Made by a program: the position numbers and the translations under genes. 64,000 nucleotides of DNA from Pseudobythopirellula maris (lineage in GTDB: Bacteria; Planctomycetota; Planctomycetia; Pirellulales; Lacipirellulaceae), in contig NZ_SJPQ01000002.1 in assembly GCF_007859945.1 (NCBI RefSeq), positions 1,156,279 through 1,220,278 on the forward strand, read 5' to 3'. Below, piece by piece: positions 16,628 to 25,028 of this stretch. How positions within the stretch are numbered: position 1 is the first letter of the stretch; each line of letters starts with the position of its first letter. The notes below the pieces were generated by a model that saw only the letters and a program-made list of their open reading frames with translations, was not told the origin of the DNA and searched no databases.

Positions 16628-18502
16628 CTACTGGACGTTGATCCAGAGGGGCCGCGACTGCGAACCGCTCGGCTCGGCAACGGCCTGCAGCCGGATCGGG
16701 CCGTGGCCCAGCTTGCTCGCTGGCGCCGTCGCCACGCCGCTTTCTCCGCTTACGCGGGCTACTTCGCGGTGGTTCTGACGCAGCACGATCGCCTCGGCCC
16801 CGGGGGCTCGGAGCGTGACCCGCACCTCGCCCTCGAACGGCACGATCAAAGCAGCCGGCTCGATCTCGATCGGCGCCGCCCGGCGGGCCGGCGCCGCGGC
16901 GCCCTCGGCCGTGTCGTCGGCGGCCTCATCGGCCGCTGCGGCTGGCTCCGGCAGGTCGACCCAGGCGACCCGCCGCGCTGAGGTCTCGATCGGGTCGGGC
17001 GAATAGCCAACGCATCGCAGCTCGTGCAGTCCGGGCGGCAAGCCGCTCGGGTCGATCCGCACGGTGGCGCCGCTGCGCAAACGCCCCCGCAAGCGGCCGT
17101 CGATGAACAGTTCCCACGGGGCCCGCGACTCGCTCTCGGCAAGCCCTTCGGGCGGTGCGTCGTCGGGCGGCGCCCCGGCAGGGGTCACGACCGCCTTGAG
17201 ATCGAGGACGCGCTGCACCACGAAGGGCTCGTCGCTCGCCGGAAACTCGGCCGGCTGCGGCAAGCCTTCGACCCGGATGGCGGGCCGATCGGCCCACGGT
17301 TGGCACAGCGGGTCGCCCAAGATCAGCAGTTGGTAGGGCGACGCCACCGATTGGTAGAACGCCTCGGCGAGCGAGCAGCCACGGCGGTAATGGACGTGCA
17401 GCGACGGGAGCGGGAACTTCGCCTGGATGGCGAACGGCTCGATGACCGTGCCGCAGGCGCCCGTGGCGCCCGCACGAATGAGTTCCGAGATCGGCGTCTG
17501 CTGCCCCCGCAGCATGAGGTTTCCGCCGGTGCTCGTCAGGTGCTCGGCGATCGCCCCAGGCCGGAAACCGACCGGCGTGCCGGCAAGGTCGAGCTTAGGC
17601 GAACCGGTCATCAGGCCGAGCACGTCACTGGCGCCGCGCGGCAGCACGCCCTCGGCCTCGACAACCCGCGCGCCGAGACCCCGCAACAGGCCGGCCGCCT
17701 CGCCAAAGCAGGCCGACCGTGGCCGGGTGCGGACCCGTTCGCCCCGCATGAAGTAATAGGCCCCGTCCGGAGGGCTGACCTCCGCGGCGATCGCACGCCG
17801 CAGGCTCTCGACCACTTCCTCGACGCTGTTGCCCCGGCCTGTGGTGACGCCGAGCATCGTCGACAAGATGTACCGTCGGCCATGCTTGGGATCGGTCACC
17901 CGCGAGCCATCGAGCCCCCACAGGTACCGCGACCGCAACGCACGGCTCGGCTCGGCCCCCAGCCGCGTGCAATTGGCGAGGTTCACCCGCACGGGGCCGG
18001 GCACGTACCAATTCGAGTCGAGGCTCACGATCGTCGGGCTCTTGGCCAGCAGGTGGCGGCTCAGGTAGGTCACGCCGGTGAGCGAGCCGATTGGCTTTTG
18101 CTGCCTCGGCAGCTTGAGCCCCTCGGGCATCTCTCGGCTGAATTCAACCCGCCAAGGCAGGTCGCTCGAGTAGGCGACGCAATCGATCTGGGCGCCGAGC
18201 CGCCGCTCGGTGATCGCCCGAAACACCGGCGCCAGCACCTTGTCGCGGAGTTTCGCGCCGGTGATGTTCTCTTTGTCGCCGCGGTAGTCGACGTACACGA
18301 CGTTCGTAGCGGGCAGGTCGCGGAGCCGCACGTAGTGGTTGGCGATCGTCATCGAGCTGTCGCTGTTGGCGTTCACCACGAGCAGCACGTTCTCGGGACC
18401 ACCGCCGGCCCGGGCTCGGGCCGACACGCACGCGCAAGCGATCGCGACGAGTAGCATGGCGAGCAAGCGCCACTGGGACGGATGCGACGGGGGGCGGAGC
18501 AT
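16628..18502 (-). CDS. TIGR03790-type exported protein
   Basis: 624 residues with a signal peptide (about 1-32). The opening of the mature protein, ENVLLVVNANSDSSMTIANHY followed by LPATNVVYVDY, and the later GDPLCQPW segment are typical of the TIGR03790 family, common in planctomycetes and some other lineages, whose biochemical role is unknown. Conserved GACGTVIEP and YQLLILGDPL stretches support a full-length domain (about residues 35-410). The last ~200 residues form an Ala/Pro/Glu-rich linker and Ig-like strands. It diverges from the kinase gene at 18795. Confidence 0.8.
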   Translation of the reverse strand: MLRPPSHPSQWRLLAMLLVAIACACVSARARAGGGPENVLLVVNANSDSSMTIANHYVRLRDLPATNVVYVDYRGDKENITGAKLRDKVLAPVFRAITERRLGAQIDCVAYSSDLPWRVEFSREMPEGLKLPRQQKPIGSLTGVTYLSRHLLAKSPTIVSLDSNWYVPGPVRVNLANCTRLGAEPSRALRSRYLWGLDGSRVTDPKHGRRYILSTMLGVTTGRGNSVEEVVESLRRAIAAEVSPPDGAYYFMRGERVRTRPRSACFGEAAGLLRGLGARVVEAEGVLPRGASDVLGLMTGSPKLDLAGTPVGFRPGAIAEHLTSTGGNLMLRGQQTPISELIRAGATGACGTVIEPFAIQAKFPLPSLHVHYRRGCSLAEAFYQSVASPYQLLILGDPLCQPWADRPAIRVEGLPQPAEFPASDEPFVVQRVLDLKAVVTPAGAPPDDAPPEGLAESESRAPWELFIDGRLRGRLRSGATVRIDPSGLPPGLHELRCVGYSPDPIETSARRVAWVDLPEPAAAADEAADDTAEGAAAPARRAAPIEIEPAALIVPFEGEVRVTLRAPGAEAIVLRQNHREVARVSGESGVATAPASKLGHGPIRLQAVAEPSGSQSRPLWINVQ

Positions 18503-18794
18503 AGGCCGTTTCTACAAAGACGCGGGCAGGACTGAGACAATCGTAGGGGTTGCGACGCCCGGGGGCGACGCCTCGTTCCCTCGGCGTTCCTTAGGCCGCT
18601 GTAGCCGCGACATTAGCTCGGCCGGCCGGCAGCGCGCTCGGCGCTGCCGAACACGAGCTTTCGGACCCGGCGATGCTTCGTGGCTGGCCCGCCGGATCGC
18701 GGCTATACTGGGGATCTCGGCTCGTGCGGGCGGCGCCCACGCGAGCCGGGCGTTTTCTTCCCCCCCCTCCCGCAGCGATCCAGAAGCGGCGCCC

Positions 18795-19676
18795 ATGGCC
18801 GGCATCGGCAAAATCTTTCGCGCGTTCCTCTCCGGCAGCAAGGTCGACATCGCCCTGCGCTACGAGATCCTGCGCGAGGCGGTCTCCGGCACGATGTCTG
18901 ACTTCGTCATGGCCCGCGATCGGGAGTCGGGCGATATCGTCGGACTGAAGGTGCTCGACAAACAAAAAACCGAGTTCCACGAGGCGCGTTTCAAGGGGCT
19001 CAGCAAGCCGACCGAGGGGGAGATCGCCATGCAGATCGAGCACCCCCACGTGGTCAAAACCTTGCTGCACGGCGTCACGACCAAGAACGAGCAATACCTC
19101 GTGATGGAGTTCCTCGACGGCCCGGGGCTCAACTCGCTGATCATCGGCCGCAGCAAGCTGCTCGACGGGAACCGGCTCGCCTTGATGCGGCAGGCGGCCG
19201 AGGGGCTCGACGCGGTTCACAAAGCGGGGTTCATCCACCGCGACATCTGCCCGCGCAACTTTGTTTGCTCCAAAGACGCCACTTCGCTCAAGCTGATCGA
19301 CTTCGGGCTGACCGTGCCGGCCGAGAAGGAATACATGCAGCCCGGCAACCGGACCGGCACGCCCAACTACATGGCCCCCGAGGTCGTGCGGCGGCGGCCG
19401 ACCGACAAGCGACTCGACATCTACTCGTTCGGCGCGTCGATGTACGAGATGTTCGCGTTCGAGCTGCCCTGGCAGCGCGGCGCCGATGGGCGGGCGGCGA
19501 TGACGCACGGCGCCAACGAGATCCCGCCGCTCAGCCACTACTACCCGCCGATCTCGCCGGAGCTGGAGCGGCTGATCCTGCACTGCCTCGAGACCGAGCC
19601 CGCCAAGCGGCCCAGCTCGATGGAAACGATCTGCAACACGCTCAAGCGGATGAAGCACGAAGACGTTGCCCCTTAA
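18795..19676 (+). CDS. Serine/threonine protein kinase
   Basis: 293 residues, one eukaryotic-like kinase domain filling most of the protein, with no transmembrane segment. The ATP lysine is in VGLKVLD (K52), the helix-C glutamate near E76, the catalytic loop HRDICPRN (D150, N155) and the metal-binding DFG at 169-171, followed by GTPNYMAPE. The glycine-rich loop is degenerate (AVSGTMSDFVMAR). The lysine usual in HRDxKPxN of Ser/Thr kinases is replaced by cysteine. The ATG at 18795 is preferred to longer upstream frames that run into the divergent promoter region. Confidence 0.88.
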   Translation: MAGIGKIFRAFLSGSKVDIALRYEILREAVSGTMSDFVMARDRESGDIVGLKVLDKQKTEFHEARFKGLSKPTEGEIAMQIEHPHVVKTLLHGVTTKNEQYLVMEFLDGPGLNSLIIGRSKLLDGNRLALMRQAAEGLDAVHKAGFIHRDICPRNFVCSKDATSLKLIDFGLTVPAEKEYMQPGNRTGTPNYMAPEVVRRRPTDKRLDIYSFGASMYEMFAFELPWQRGADGRAAMTHGANEIPPLSHYYPPISPELERLILHCLETEPAKRPSSMETICNTLKRMKHEDVAP

Positions 19677-19717
19677 GGCCCCACGGCTTGGGGCGCCGCT
19701 TGGGGCATGGGCTCGCC

Positions 19718-20206
19718 TCAGCGCGCCCAGCCGCCGTACCAGTGGTTTTGGTAGGCCCCCGACCGCGAGGCCCCGCCGACCGCCGCATTGGGCTTCTGCA
19801 GGCCCGCGCCGGGCATCGCTCCCATGTAGCCGGCGCCCGGGTGCGCCGTGTAGCCGACGTTGCCCTGAAGCTTGCGCTGCTGGACGTACTGCGCTTGGGC
19901 GGTCATCGCCGCGGCGCGGCGTTGCTGGTCGGCTCGAACCACTTCGGTGTACGCCGTGCCGCTCTGCGTGCCGCCGAGCACGGCGCCGCTCAGGTAGGGG
20001 CTGATCGCGGGGTTGTCGCGGTAGTACTTGTTGTACAAGTACCGATCGACCCCGGCGTCCATGTTGGGACGCGACTTGATCATCTGCTGGTAGGCCGACG
20101 AATAATTGGTTTGCTGAGCCGCCGCCGGAGCGACGCACAACCACGCCGCGGCCAGAGTCGCCAGCAGCCCGATCGGCGCACGCCTGACCGTAATCGTTGG
20201 GTTCAT
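19718..20206 (-). CDS. Small exported hypothetical protein
   Basis: 162 residues from the ATG at 20206; an ATG at 20244 in the same frame would add 13 residues. A signal peptide (VRRAPIGLLATLAAAW... to APAAAQ) is followed by a Tyr/Gln/Ala-rich mature region (YNKYYRDNPAISPYLSG, AAAMTAQAQYVQQRKLQG) and a Gly-rich tail ending in YGGWAR. No domain is recognised; planctomycetes often carry such short exported proteins. It follows the deacetylase-like gene in the same direction with a 35-base gap. Confidence 0.65.
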   Translation of the reverse strand: MNPTITVRRAPIGLLATLAAAWLCVAPAAAQQTNYSSAYQQMIKSRPNMDAGVDRYLYNKYYRDNPAISPYLSGAVLGGTQSGTAYTEVVRADQQRRAAAMTAQAQYVQQRKLQGNVGYTAHPGAGYMGAMPGAGLQKPNAAVGGASRSGAYQNHWYGGWAR

Positions 20207-20241
20207 GACCAAGTCTCTCCCTTGGCGTTCGGTCGTAGGTT

Positions 20242-21252
20242 TCATCGCGACGCCCCGTCGAACCGCTCCATGACCTCGACCCACGTGGTGACGACCACGC
20301 CCGAGTCCTCCATCGCCTGCTTGACCCGCTCGTCTTGCCACAGGTCGCGGTCCCAAACGAACTGCCGCCAGCTCGGCGTGATCGCACGGAGCGCCGGCGA
20401 GTCGATCGCCGGGGCGAAGGCCACCTGCGAGAGCCCCGCCGGCAGCTCGCCGATCAGCGCGATGGTCGCCTCGACCTTCTCGTCGTAGCTGTCGGCGGCC
20501 GGCACGATGCGCAGGTCTTTGAGCTTGGGCAGCGGGTACTCCTCCAGCGCCGCCAGCAGCCGGTCGGGCACGGGGAATCCTTGGGCGGCGAATCGCTCGG
20601 CGAGCTCCGGCGTGAGGTCGACCACCACGGCCGGGATCCAATGCCGGCGGGCGAGGTCGAGGTACAGCTCCGCCAGGTCGGGCCGCGCGTAGAGCGCCCC
20701 GAGGTGCGTGGTCAGGTGGGTGGGCTTCATGCCTTTGCGCTCGGCGCTGAGCAGTTGCCAGCGGATCTCGCGTTCGACGTCGTCGCGGTCGGCGTTGATC
20801 GCGACCTGTCGCACCGAACGCCACATGCAGCCGTCGCCGTCGTACAGCGAGGAGGCGAGCGCCTCGCCGCTCAGCGGCCGCCAGCGGTACTGGGGCCACT
20901 CGCTGTTGAGGGTGAGCTGCAGACCGATGTCGACGCCGGGACGCGCGGCGGCCAACTCGGCGGCGTGCGAGAACCACGGCGCCGGGGGCATCACACTGGC
21001 CGAGATCGGCGTCGGGTCGCCTTGCGACGGTTTGTCTTTATCGGGCGTTTGGCCATCGATCAGCTGGGCCACGGCGGCGTTGCTCTCGTAGCACAGGCCC
21101 ATGTCGTGGGCGTGCAGGATCACGACCCGCTTGCCCTCGGGGTAGCCGAGCAGTCGGGCCCAGTCTTCGCCCGCGCTCGCAGCCGCGGGGGCCAGCAACA
21201 ACAAGCTTAGAGCCGCCAGCCCCATGGCTGGTGTGGCGAGGAATTTTTTCAT
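20242..21252 (-). CDS. Exported ChbG/YdjC-like polysaccharide deacetylase-fold protein
   Basis: 336 residues. The ATG at 21252 begins a classic signal peptide (MKKFLATPAMGLAALSLL to ASA). The mature protein starts with a strand and HAHDMGLC, aligning with the NADDFGLS metal-binding motif of YdjC/ChbG carbohydrate deacetylases, then GLQLTLNSEWP (in place of GLHxxL) and THLTTHLGAL. The second Asp and the later histidines are present, but the first Asp of the family's DD pair is His here, so metal binding may be altered. Family members remove acetyl groups from N-acetylated oligosaccharides. It lies 35 bases upstream of the small exported protein and may be cotranscribed with it. Confidence 0.75.
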   Translation of the reverse strand: MKKFLATPAMGLAALSLLLLAPAAASAGEDWARLLGYPEGKRVVILHAHDMGLCYESNAAVAQLIDGQTPDKDKPSQGDPTPISASVMPPAPWFSHAAELAAARPGVDIGLQLTLNSEWPQYRWRPLSGEALASSLYDGDGCMWRSVRQVAINADRDDVEREIRWQLLSAERKGMKPTHLTTHLGALYARPDLAELYLDLARRHWIPAVVVDLTPELAERFAAQGFPVPDRLLAALEEYPLPKLKDLRIVPAADSYDEKVEATIALIGELPAGLSQVAFAPAIDSPALRAITPSWRQFVWDRDLWQDERVKQAMEDSGVVVTTWVEVMERFDGASR

Positions 21253-21627
21253 TTCGGGCGGCCGGGATGATTGGCGGAGGAGCGAAAAAACCTGCGGGAT
21301 GCCGGGCCACGCCCGGTCGAGAGGGGCACCGGGAGCGGGCGTCGGCGACTCCCCAATCTTAGCCCACACCGACCCCTGTGCGGGGGTTTCGGGCCGCAAC
21401 GCCCGCCGGGTTGTGGACAAGTTGGGCCCGGGCGTTTGCCGACAAAATACAGGCCGCCCCTCTGTTTGCCCTTAATCGAGCCCCAACAGGGCTTGAGAAG
21501 ATGGGTCGGGGCCGGTATTTTGAGGGGCTTCGATCACCGTGCCCACGGCGGCACGCCCCCTCGACCCCGTATGTTGGCACGTTTGTCGGCCGCCCCGCAG
21601 GCGGCCCCAAGGCCCGGATCTTCGACC
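21253..21627. other. Divergent intergenic region before the small basic protein
   Basis: 375 bases between the deacetylase-like start and the small basic protein start. It must hold both promoters. I see no long palindrome, RNA gene or convincing small ORF. It is less GC-rich around 21420-21540 than the flanking genes. Confidence 0.45.
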
Positions 21628-21831
21628 ATGACCATCGATAAGTCTCTCAAAGTCAAAGCGGGCGCCACCGCCAACCGCAGCGTCCTCACCCGGGTCGAGC
21701 GGATCGAGAAGCTCATGGAACAGAATCGCTTCGGAGACAGCGATTCGCCGTTCGGCATCCCCAAGGTGCGGGTCCGCAAGCTGCAGATGAAGAAGAAAAA
21801 GAAGAAGGAGAAGGACGAAGACGACAAGTAA
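21628..21831 (+). CDS. PVC-type small basic protein
   Basis: 67 residues, opening MTIDKSLKVKAG followed by SVLTRVERIEKLMEQNRFGD and FGIPKVRVRKL, then a Lys-rich tail (KKKKKKEKDEDDK). This matches the small basic protein family TIGR04137, found throughout Planctomycetes, Verrucomicrobia and Chlamydiae and thought to be ribosome- or rRNA-associated. It is one of the best lineage markers in the window. The ATG at 21628 fits the family start. It stands alone between two leftward genes. Confidence 0.88.
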   Translation: MTIDKSLKVKAGATANRSVLTRVERIEKLMEQNRFGDSDSPFGIPKVRVRKLQMKKKKKKEKDEDDK

Positions 21832-22070
21832 GTCGCCGCCCACCGTCCTTCTTTCATTTCTCTCTGCCCTGCAGACTCGGCAACTTGCCTGGCGTTCCCG
21901 CGCAGGCATTTCTTGGCGTTAGCATCTCGTGGCGCTAGCAGCGTTCCGGCAAACGCCTCGCGGCTTGCGCTCAACTCGTGGCTTGCGCTCAAGCAGACAG
22001 TTCGTCACGCACTGGCGAGCCGCAGCCGGGCTCTGACGGAACCCTCATTGCGTCTGATGGCGATCGCCGA

Positions 22071-23126
22071 TCAGTGGCGGCCGAGATTCTCTTCGCCCAA
22101 TTGGCCCTCGAGCCGGACGACACGAGCCGAGAGACGCTCCAGCCGCTCGCGCTCCGTCTGCTGGGCGGTCCCCTGCGTCAGGCGAGAGTCGACCCGCCGC
22201 TTGAGCAGCTCGACGACGATCCCCAGCTCCGTGCGACGCGGCAAGGCGCCCCGCCCACCGGGCGGCAGTCTGTCGAGGTACATGTCGATGAACCGCGCTT
22301 GATCCACCAGCAAGTCGAGCCGGTTGAACGCCTCGGAGAGACGCCCGGCGTCTGACCCGGTCTGCTCGAGCAGCTCGAGTTGCACGGCGCGCAAAGCGGC
22401 GTTGAAACCACGCGTGCGCGAAGCCAGTTCGTTGACGTTGATCCGCGTCTCGCCCAGCACGGGCTTGCGCGTTTCGTAGCGGAGTGGCTCGGCCGAGCCG
22501 AGCGGGTCGTCGGTAAAGGGGTCGACCCATTCGATCGGCGCGGCGCCGGGATGGTCGGACCACTTGCTCCGTTGCGGCGGCTCGGCGGCGGGAGACTCGT
22601 CCCAAACGCGGCCACCGGGGGCGGACTCGCTGGGCCGCGTCGCGGGCGGAGCGGTGGGTTCGACCACCGGCTTGCTGGCCGTGCGACGGCCGCCGGTCGG
22701 CGAGTCGGCCGCCATCGACGGCGCGATCGCTCCCGCGGGCGCCGGCGAATCGCCGGCTACCGCTTTGCGTACAAGGGTTGGCGCCGGCAGTGAGAACTTT
22801 GGCGAGGCGGGCAGCATCTCCCCGCCCCCCGGCATCAGCCCACGCACCGACGCGCGGAGCCACGCCTCCATCGCCGCGTGGTCGGAGGCCGACTGCGGCG
22901 AGGCGTTCCACGCGGCGAGCACGCCGCGGGTCTCGTCACGCAGCTCGCGGCCAAGCGACGACTCGGCGCCGTGGCGCATGTCGATCTGCTGGCTCAACGC
23001 GAGCACGAGGTCTTGCAAGTCGCTCGGCGATCGCGGCGCCGTTTGTGCAACGACGCACGACGCCGCCAGCACAGCACAGAGCGCCGCAAGCGGCAACACA
23101 TTTAATCGTAAGAGGTTTTGCAACAT
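22071..23126 (-). CDS. Exported hypothetical protein
   Basis: 351 residues from the ATG at 23126, which gives a normal signal peptide (MLQNLLRLNVLPLAALCAVL to VAQ); an ATG at 23165 would add 13 residues. The mature part has an N-terminal helical region, a Pro/Ser/Ala-rich linker (about 100-200) with one D-P-F motif, and a C-terminal helical region with heptad-like spacing (RLSEAFNRLDLLVDQARF, LERLSARVVRLEGQLG) suggesting a coiled coil. No family recognised. It is transcribed toward the small basic protein gene. Confidence 0.68.
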   Translation of the reverse strand: MLQNLLRLNVLPLAALCAVLAASCVVAQTAPRSPSDLQDLVLALSQQIDMRHGAESSLGRELRDETRGVLAAWNASPQSASDHAAMEAWLRASVRGLMPGGGEMLPASPKFSLPAPTLVRKAVAGDSPAPAGAIAPSMAADSPTGGRRTASKPVVEPTAPPATRPSESAPGGRVWDESPAAEPPQRSKWSDHPGAAPIEWVDPFTDDPLGSAEPLRYETRKPVLGETRINVNELASRTRGFNAALRAVQLELLEQTGSDAGRLSEAFNRLDLLVDQARFIDMYLDRLPPGGRGALPRRTELGIVVELLKRRVDSRLTQGTAQQTERERLERLSARVVRLEGQLGEENLGRH

Positions 23127-23655
23127 GTCTGATTGGCGCTGGCTGGTGTCTTGTGAACAACGCATCGATCTTCCCGAGGCGGGAAGAGAGCGTCGCTTTT
23201 TGGACCAAGAGTAGGCTACACCGAAAGGTTGTCAAACTTGTTTCACCTCAAGGCGTGCAACTCACAACGATACGCCGCTCCGCAGGCGCCGGTTGCATCG
23301 TCTCGGCAAAATCGACAGACGGGGGGCCCGTCTGGTTGTTTCTTAAATCGATGTTTTGCGGGAAATGCTTTTTCGGCCAGAAATCTCAAGACAGGGCGCC
23401 GACGGCTCACCGCAAGGACCGATTAACCACTGTGCCGCCCCCTCATTAGGGGCAGCGTGGGCCGCAAGGGCGGCCTTCAACGATCCATACTTGCGGGCAG
23501 GGCAAGCATTGGATTGTGGTTCGAGCGTGCGTGCCCCACACGACCGCCGACAGCTTCATGCAAAGACTTACACCGAGATGGCGATTCGACCCAATCCCGT
23601 TCCGTAACCCCACAAGTTGGATCTCCTTTCGCATATTCGCGTCCGGAGACCAACG
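23127..23655. other. Divergent intergenic region with two adjacent hairpins
   Basis: 529 bases with lower GC than the neighbours. Two consecutive short hairpins lie at 23434-23455 (GCCGCCCC against GGGGCAGC) and 23460-23475 (GGCCGC against GCGGCC), about 180 bases before the regulator start. They could be a leader structure or terminator of an unseen transcript; no T-run follows. No small gene is convincing. Confidence 0.45.
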
Positions 23656-24420
23656 ATGCACGACGACACGAATCGGTCGACGCCTTTACGCGCCGACGCC
23701 ATTTTATTGATCGACGAGGGCCCGCTGCGCGACAAGGTCGTGCGGTGCGCCGAGTCGATGGGCATACCGGCCCGCGCCACGAGCGCATCGGACGAGTGCG
23801 CGGCTCTGCTCCAAGGAGCCTCGACGCCGCTGCTGATCGTCTCGTGCCACTTGGCCGATCGTGTGCCTGAGCAGGGCGACGCTCTGTCGTCACTGGCGCC
23901 GGTGATCCTGCTGATCGCCGAGAACGCCGAGGAGCATCTCGCCCGCCCGATCGCGCCGTTCTTGGTGGTCGGCGAGCCTGAAGAGGCCGAGGGCTTGGCC
24001 TCCGCTGTGACTCTCGCCGCCGGCGAGGCGGTCCGTGTGGCCGAAGACCTCCACGAGATCCAAGACCACTACGAGCGCCTCGCCTCGCTCAGCACCGAGG
24101 AGCGGCAGGTCATGGAGGCGGTCTGCAGCGGCATGCTCAACAAGCAGATCGCCCGTGAGTACGGGGTGAGCATCCGCACGATCGAGCAACGCCGCCGCCG
24201 GTTGTTCAACAAGATGGAGGTGCTCTCGGCCGTGCCGCTGGCGTCGCACGTCGCTTCGGTGCGGACACTCGAACGCCTGCACGGCCGCCGCGCGAGGCCG
24301 ATCGACTGCGAGCAGCCCCGCACGCTGGGGGTCATCCCGATCGCACCGGCCGGCGAACAGGGCGACGCAAGCGGCGGCATGCTCGCTGGTTCCTCGCTGA
24401 TGGCGTCGAGCATGACCTGA
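23656..24420 (+). CDS. LuxR-type regulator with degenerate receiver domain
   Basis: 254 residues from the ATG at 23656. The N-terminal ~115 residues have the strand/helix pattern of a response-regulator receiver (ADAILLIDEGPLRDKVVRCAE), but the position of the phosphoacceptor aspartate is in LLIVSCHLAD, where serine stands in the usual place. The C-terminal LuxR helix-turn-helix (from about residue 145, LSTEERQVMEAVCSGMLNKQ then REYGVSIRTIEQRRRRLFNK) is intact and FixJ/NarL-like. A 50-residue Gly/Ser-rich tail follows. No histidine kinase is nearby. Probably a DNA-binding regulator that works without canonical phosphorylation. Confidence 0.8.
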   Translation: MHDDTNRSTPLRADAILLIDEGPLRDKVVRCAESMGIPARATSASDECAALLQGASTPLLIVSCHLADRVPEQGDALSSLAPVILLIAENAEEHLARPIAPFLVVGEPEEAEGLASAVTLAAGEAVRVAEDLHEIQDHYERLASLSTEERQVMEAVCSGMLNKQIAREYGVSIRTIEQRRRRLFNKMEVLSAVPLASHVASVRTLERLHGRRARPIDCEQPRTLGVIPIAPAGEQGDASGGMLAGSSLMASSMT

Positions 24421-24551
24421 AAGAAACGAGGGCCTATTGCCCTCGGGGCGAGGGGCGCGTTCTGCTGACGGGGTACGCCACTCCGACCGCACGCCCGGTG
24501 CGGCGCCTTAGGGGCGCCCCGTCAGGCGCCGCACCGCAGAACGCCCCCGCC

Positions 24552-25028
24552 ATGTTTTTCTACTTGCTGCTGCTGTTCACGGTCGTCCCGCTCGTCGAGT
24601 TCTCCCTGCTGTGGGAGATCACCGAGCGGACGAACCTGCTGTTCACCATCGCGCTGGTGCTCGCCACCGGCGCCTTGGGGGCCGCGCTCGCGCGCTGGCA
24701 GGGCCTCGTGACGCTGTGGAAGATCCGCGAGCGAGCGGCCGGGGGCGGCATGCCGACCGACGAGCTGTTCGACGGCGCCCTGATCCTCGTGGCCGGGGCC
24801 GTGCTCATTACGCCCGGGGTGCTGACCGACGCCTTCGGCTTCGCCCTGCTCACGCCCCCGCTACGGGCGCTGGTCAAGCGCGGCCTGAAGGCGTGGTTCA
24901 AGCGGAACGTCAAATTCCATGTCCACACCACGGCGCCCGGCGGCGCCCCCTCGACGCCGCGAGGCAGCGAGGTGCTTGACGTCGAGGTGATCGACGTGCG
25001 TCCGGCGCCACGCGACGAAACCTCTTAG
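24552..25028 (+). CDS. fxsA: FxsA-family membrane protein
   Basis: 158 residues. The N-terminus FFYLLLLFTVVPLVEFSLLW and the segment GGMPTDELFDGALILVAGAVLITPGVLTD are diagnostic of FxsA, a small inner-membrane protein known in E. coli for relieving phage T7 exclusion by F plasmid when overproduced; its normal role is unclear. Three or four hydrophobic helices are visible, then a soluble tail with a DVEVIDVRP ending. It converges on the BshC-like gene, with stop codons overlapping by four bases. Confidence 0.9.
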   Translation: MFFYLLLLFTVVPLVEFSLLWEITERTNLLFTIALVLATGALGAALARWQGLVTLWKIRERAAGGGMPTDELFDGALILVAGAVLITPGVLTDAFGFALLTPPLRALVKRGLKAWFKRNVKFHVHTTAPGGAPSTPRGSEVLDVEVIDVRPAPRDETS

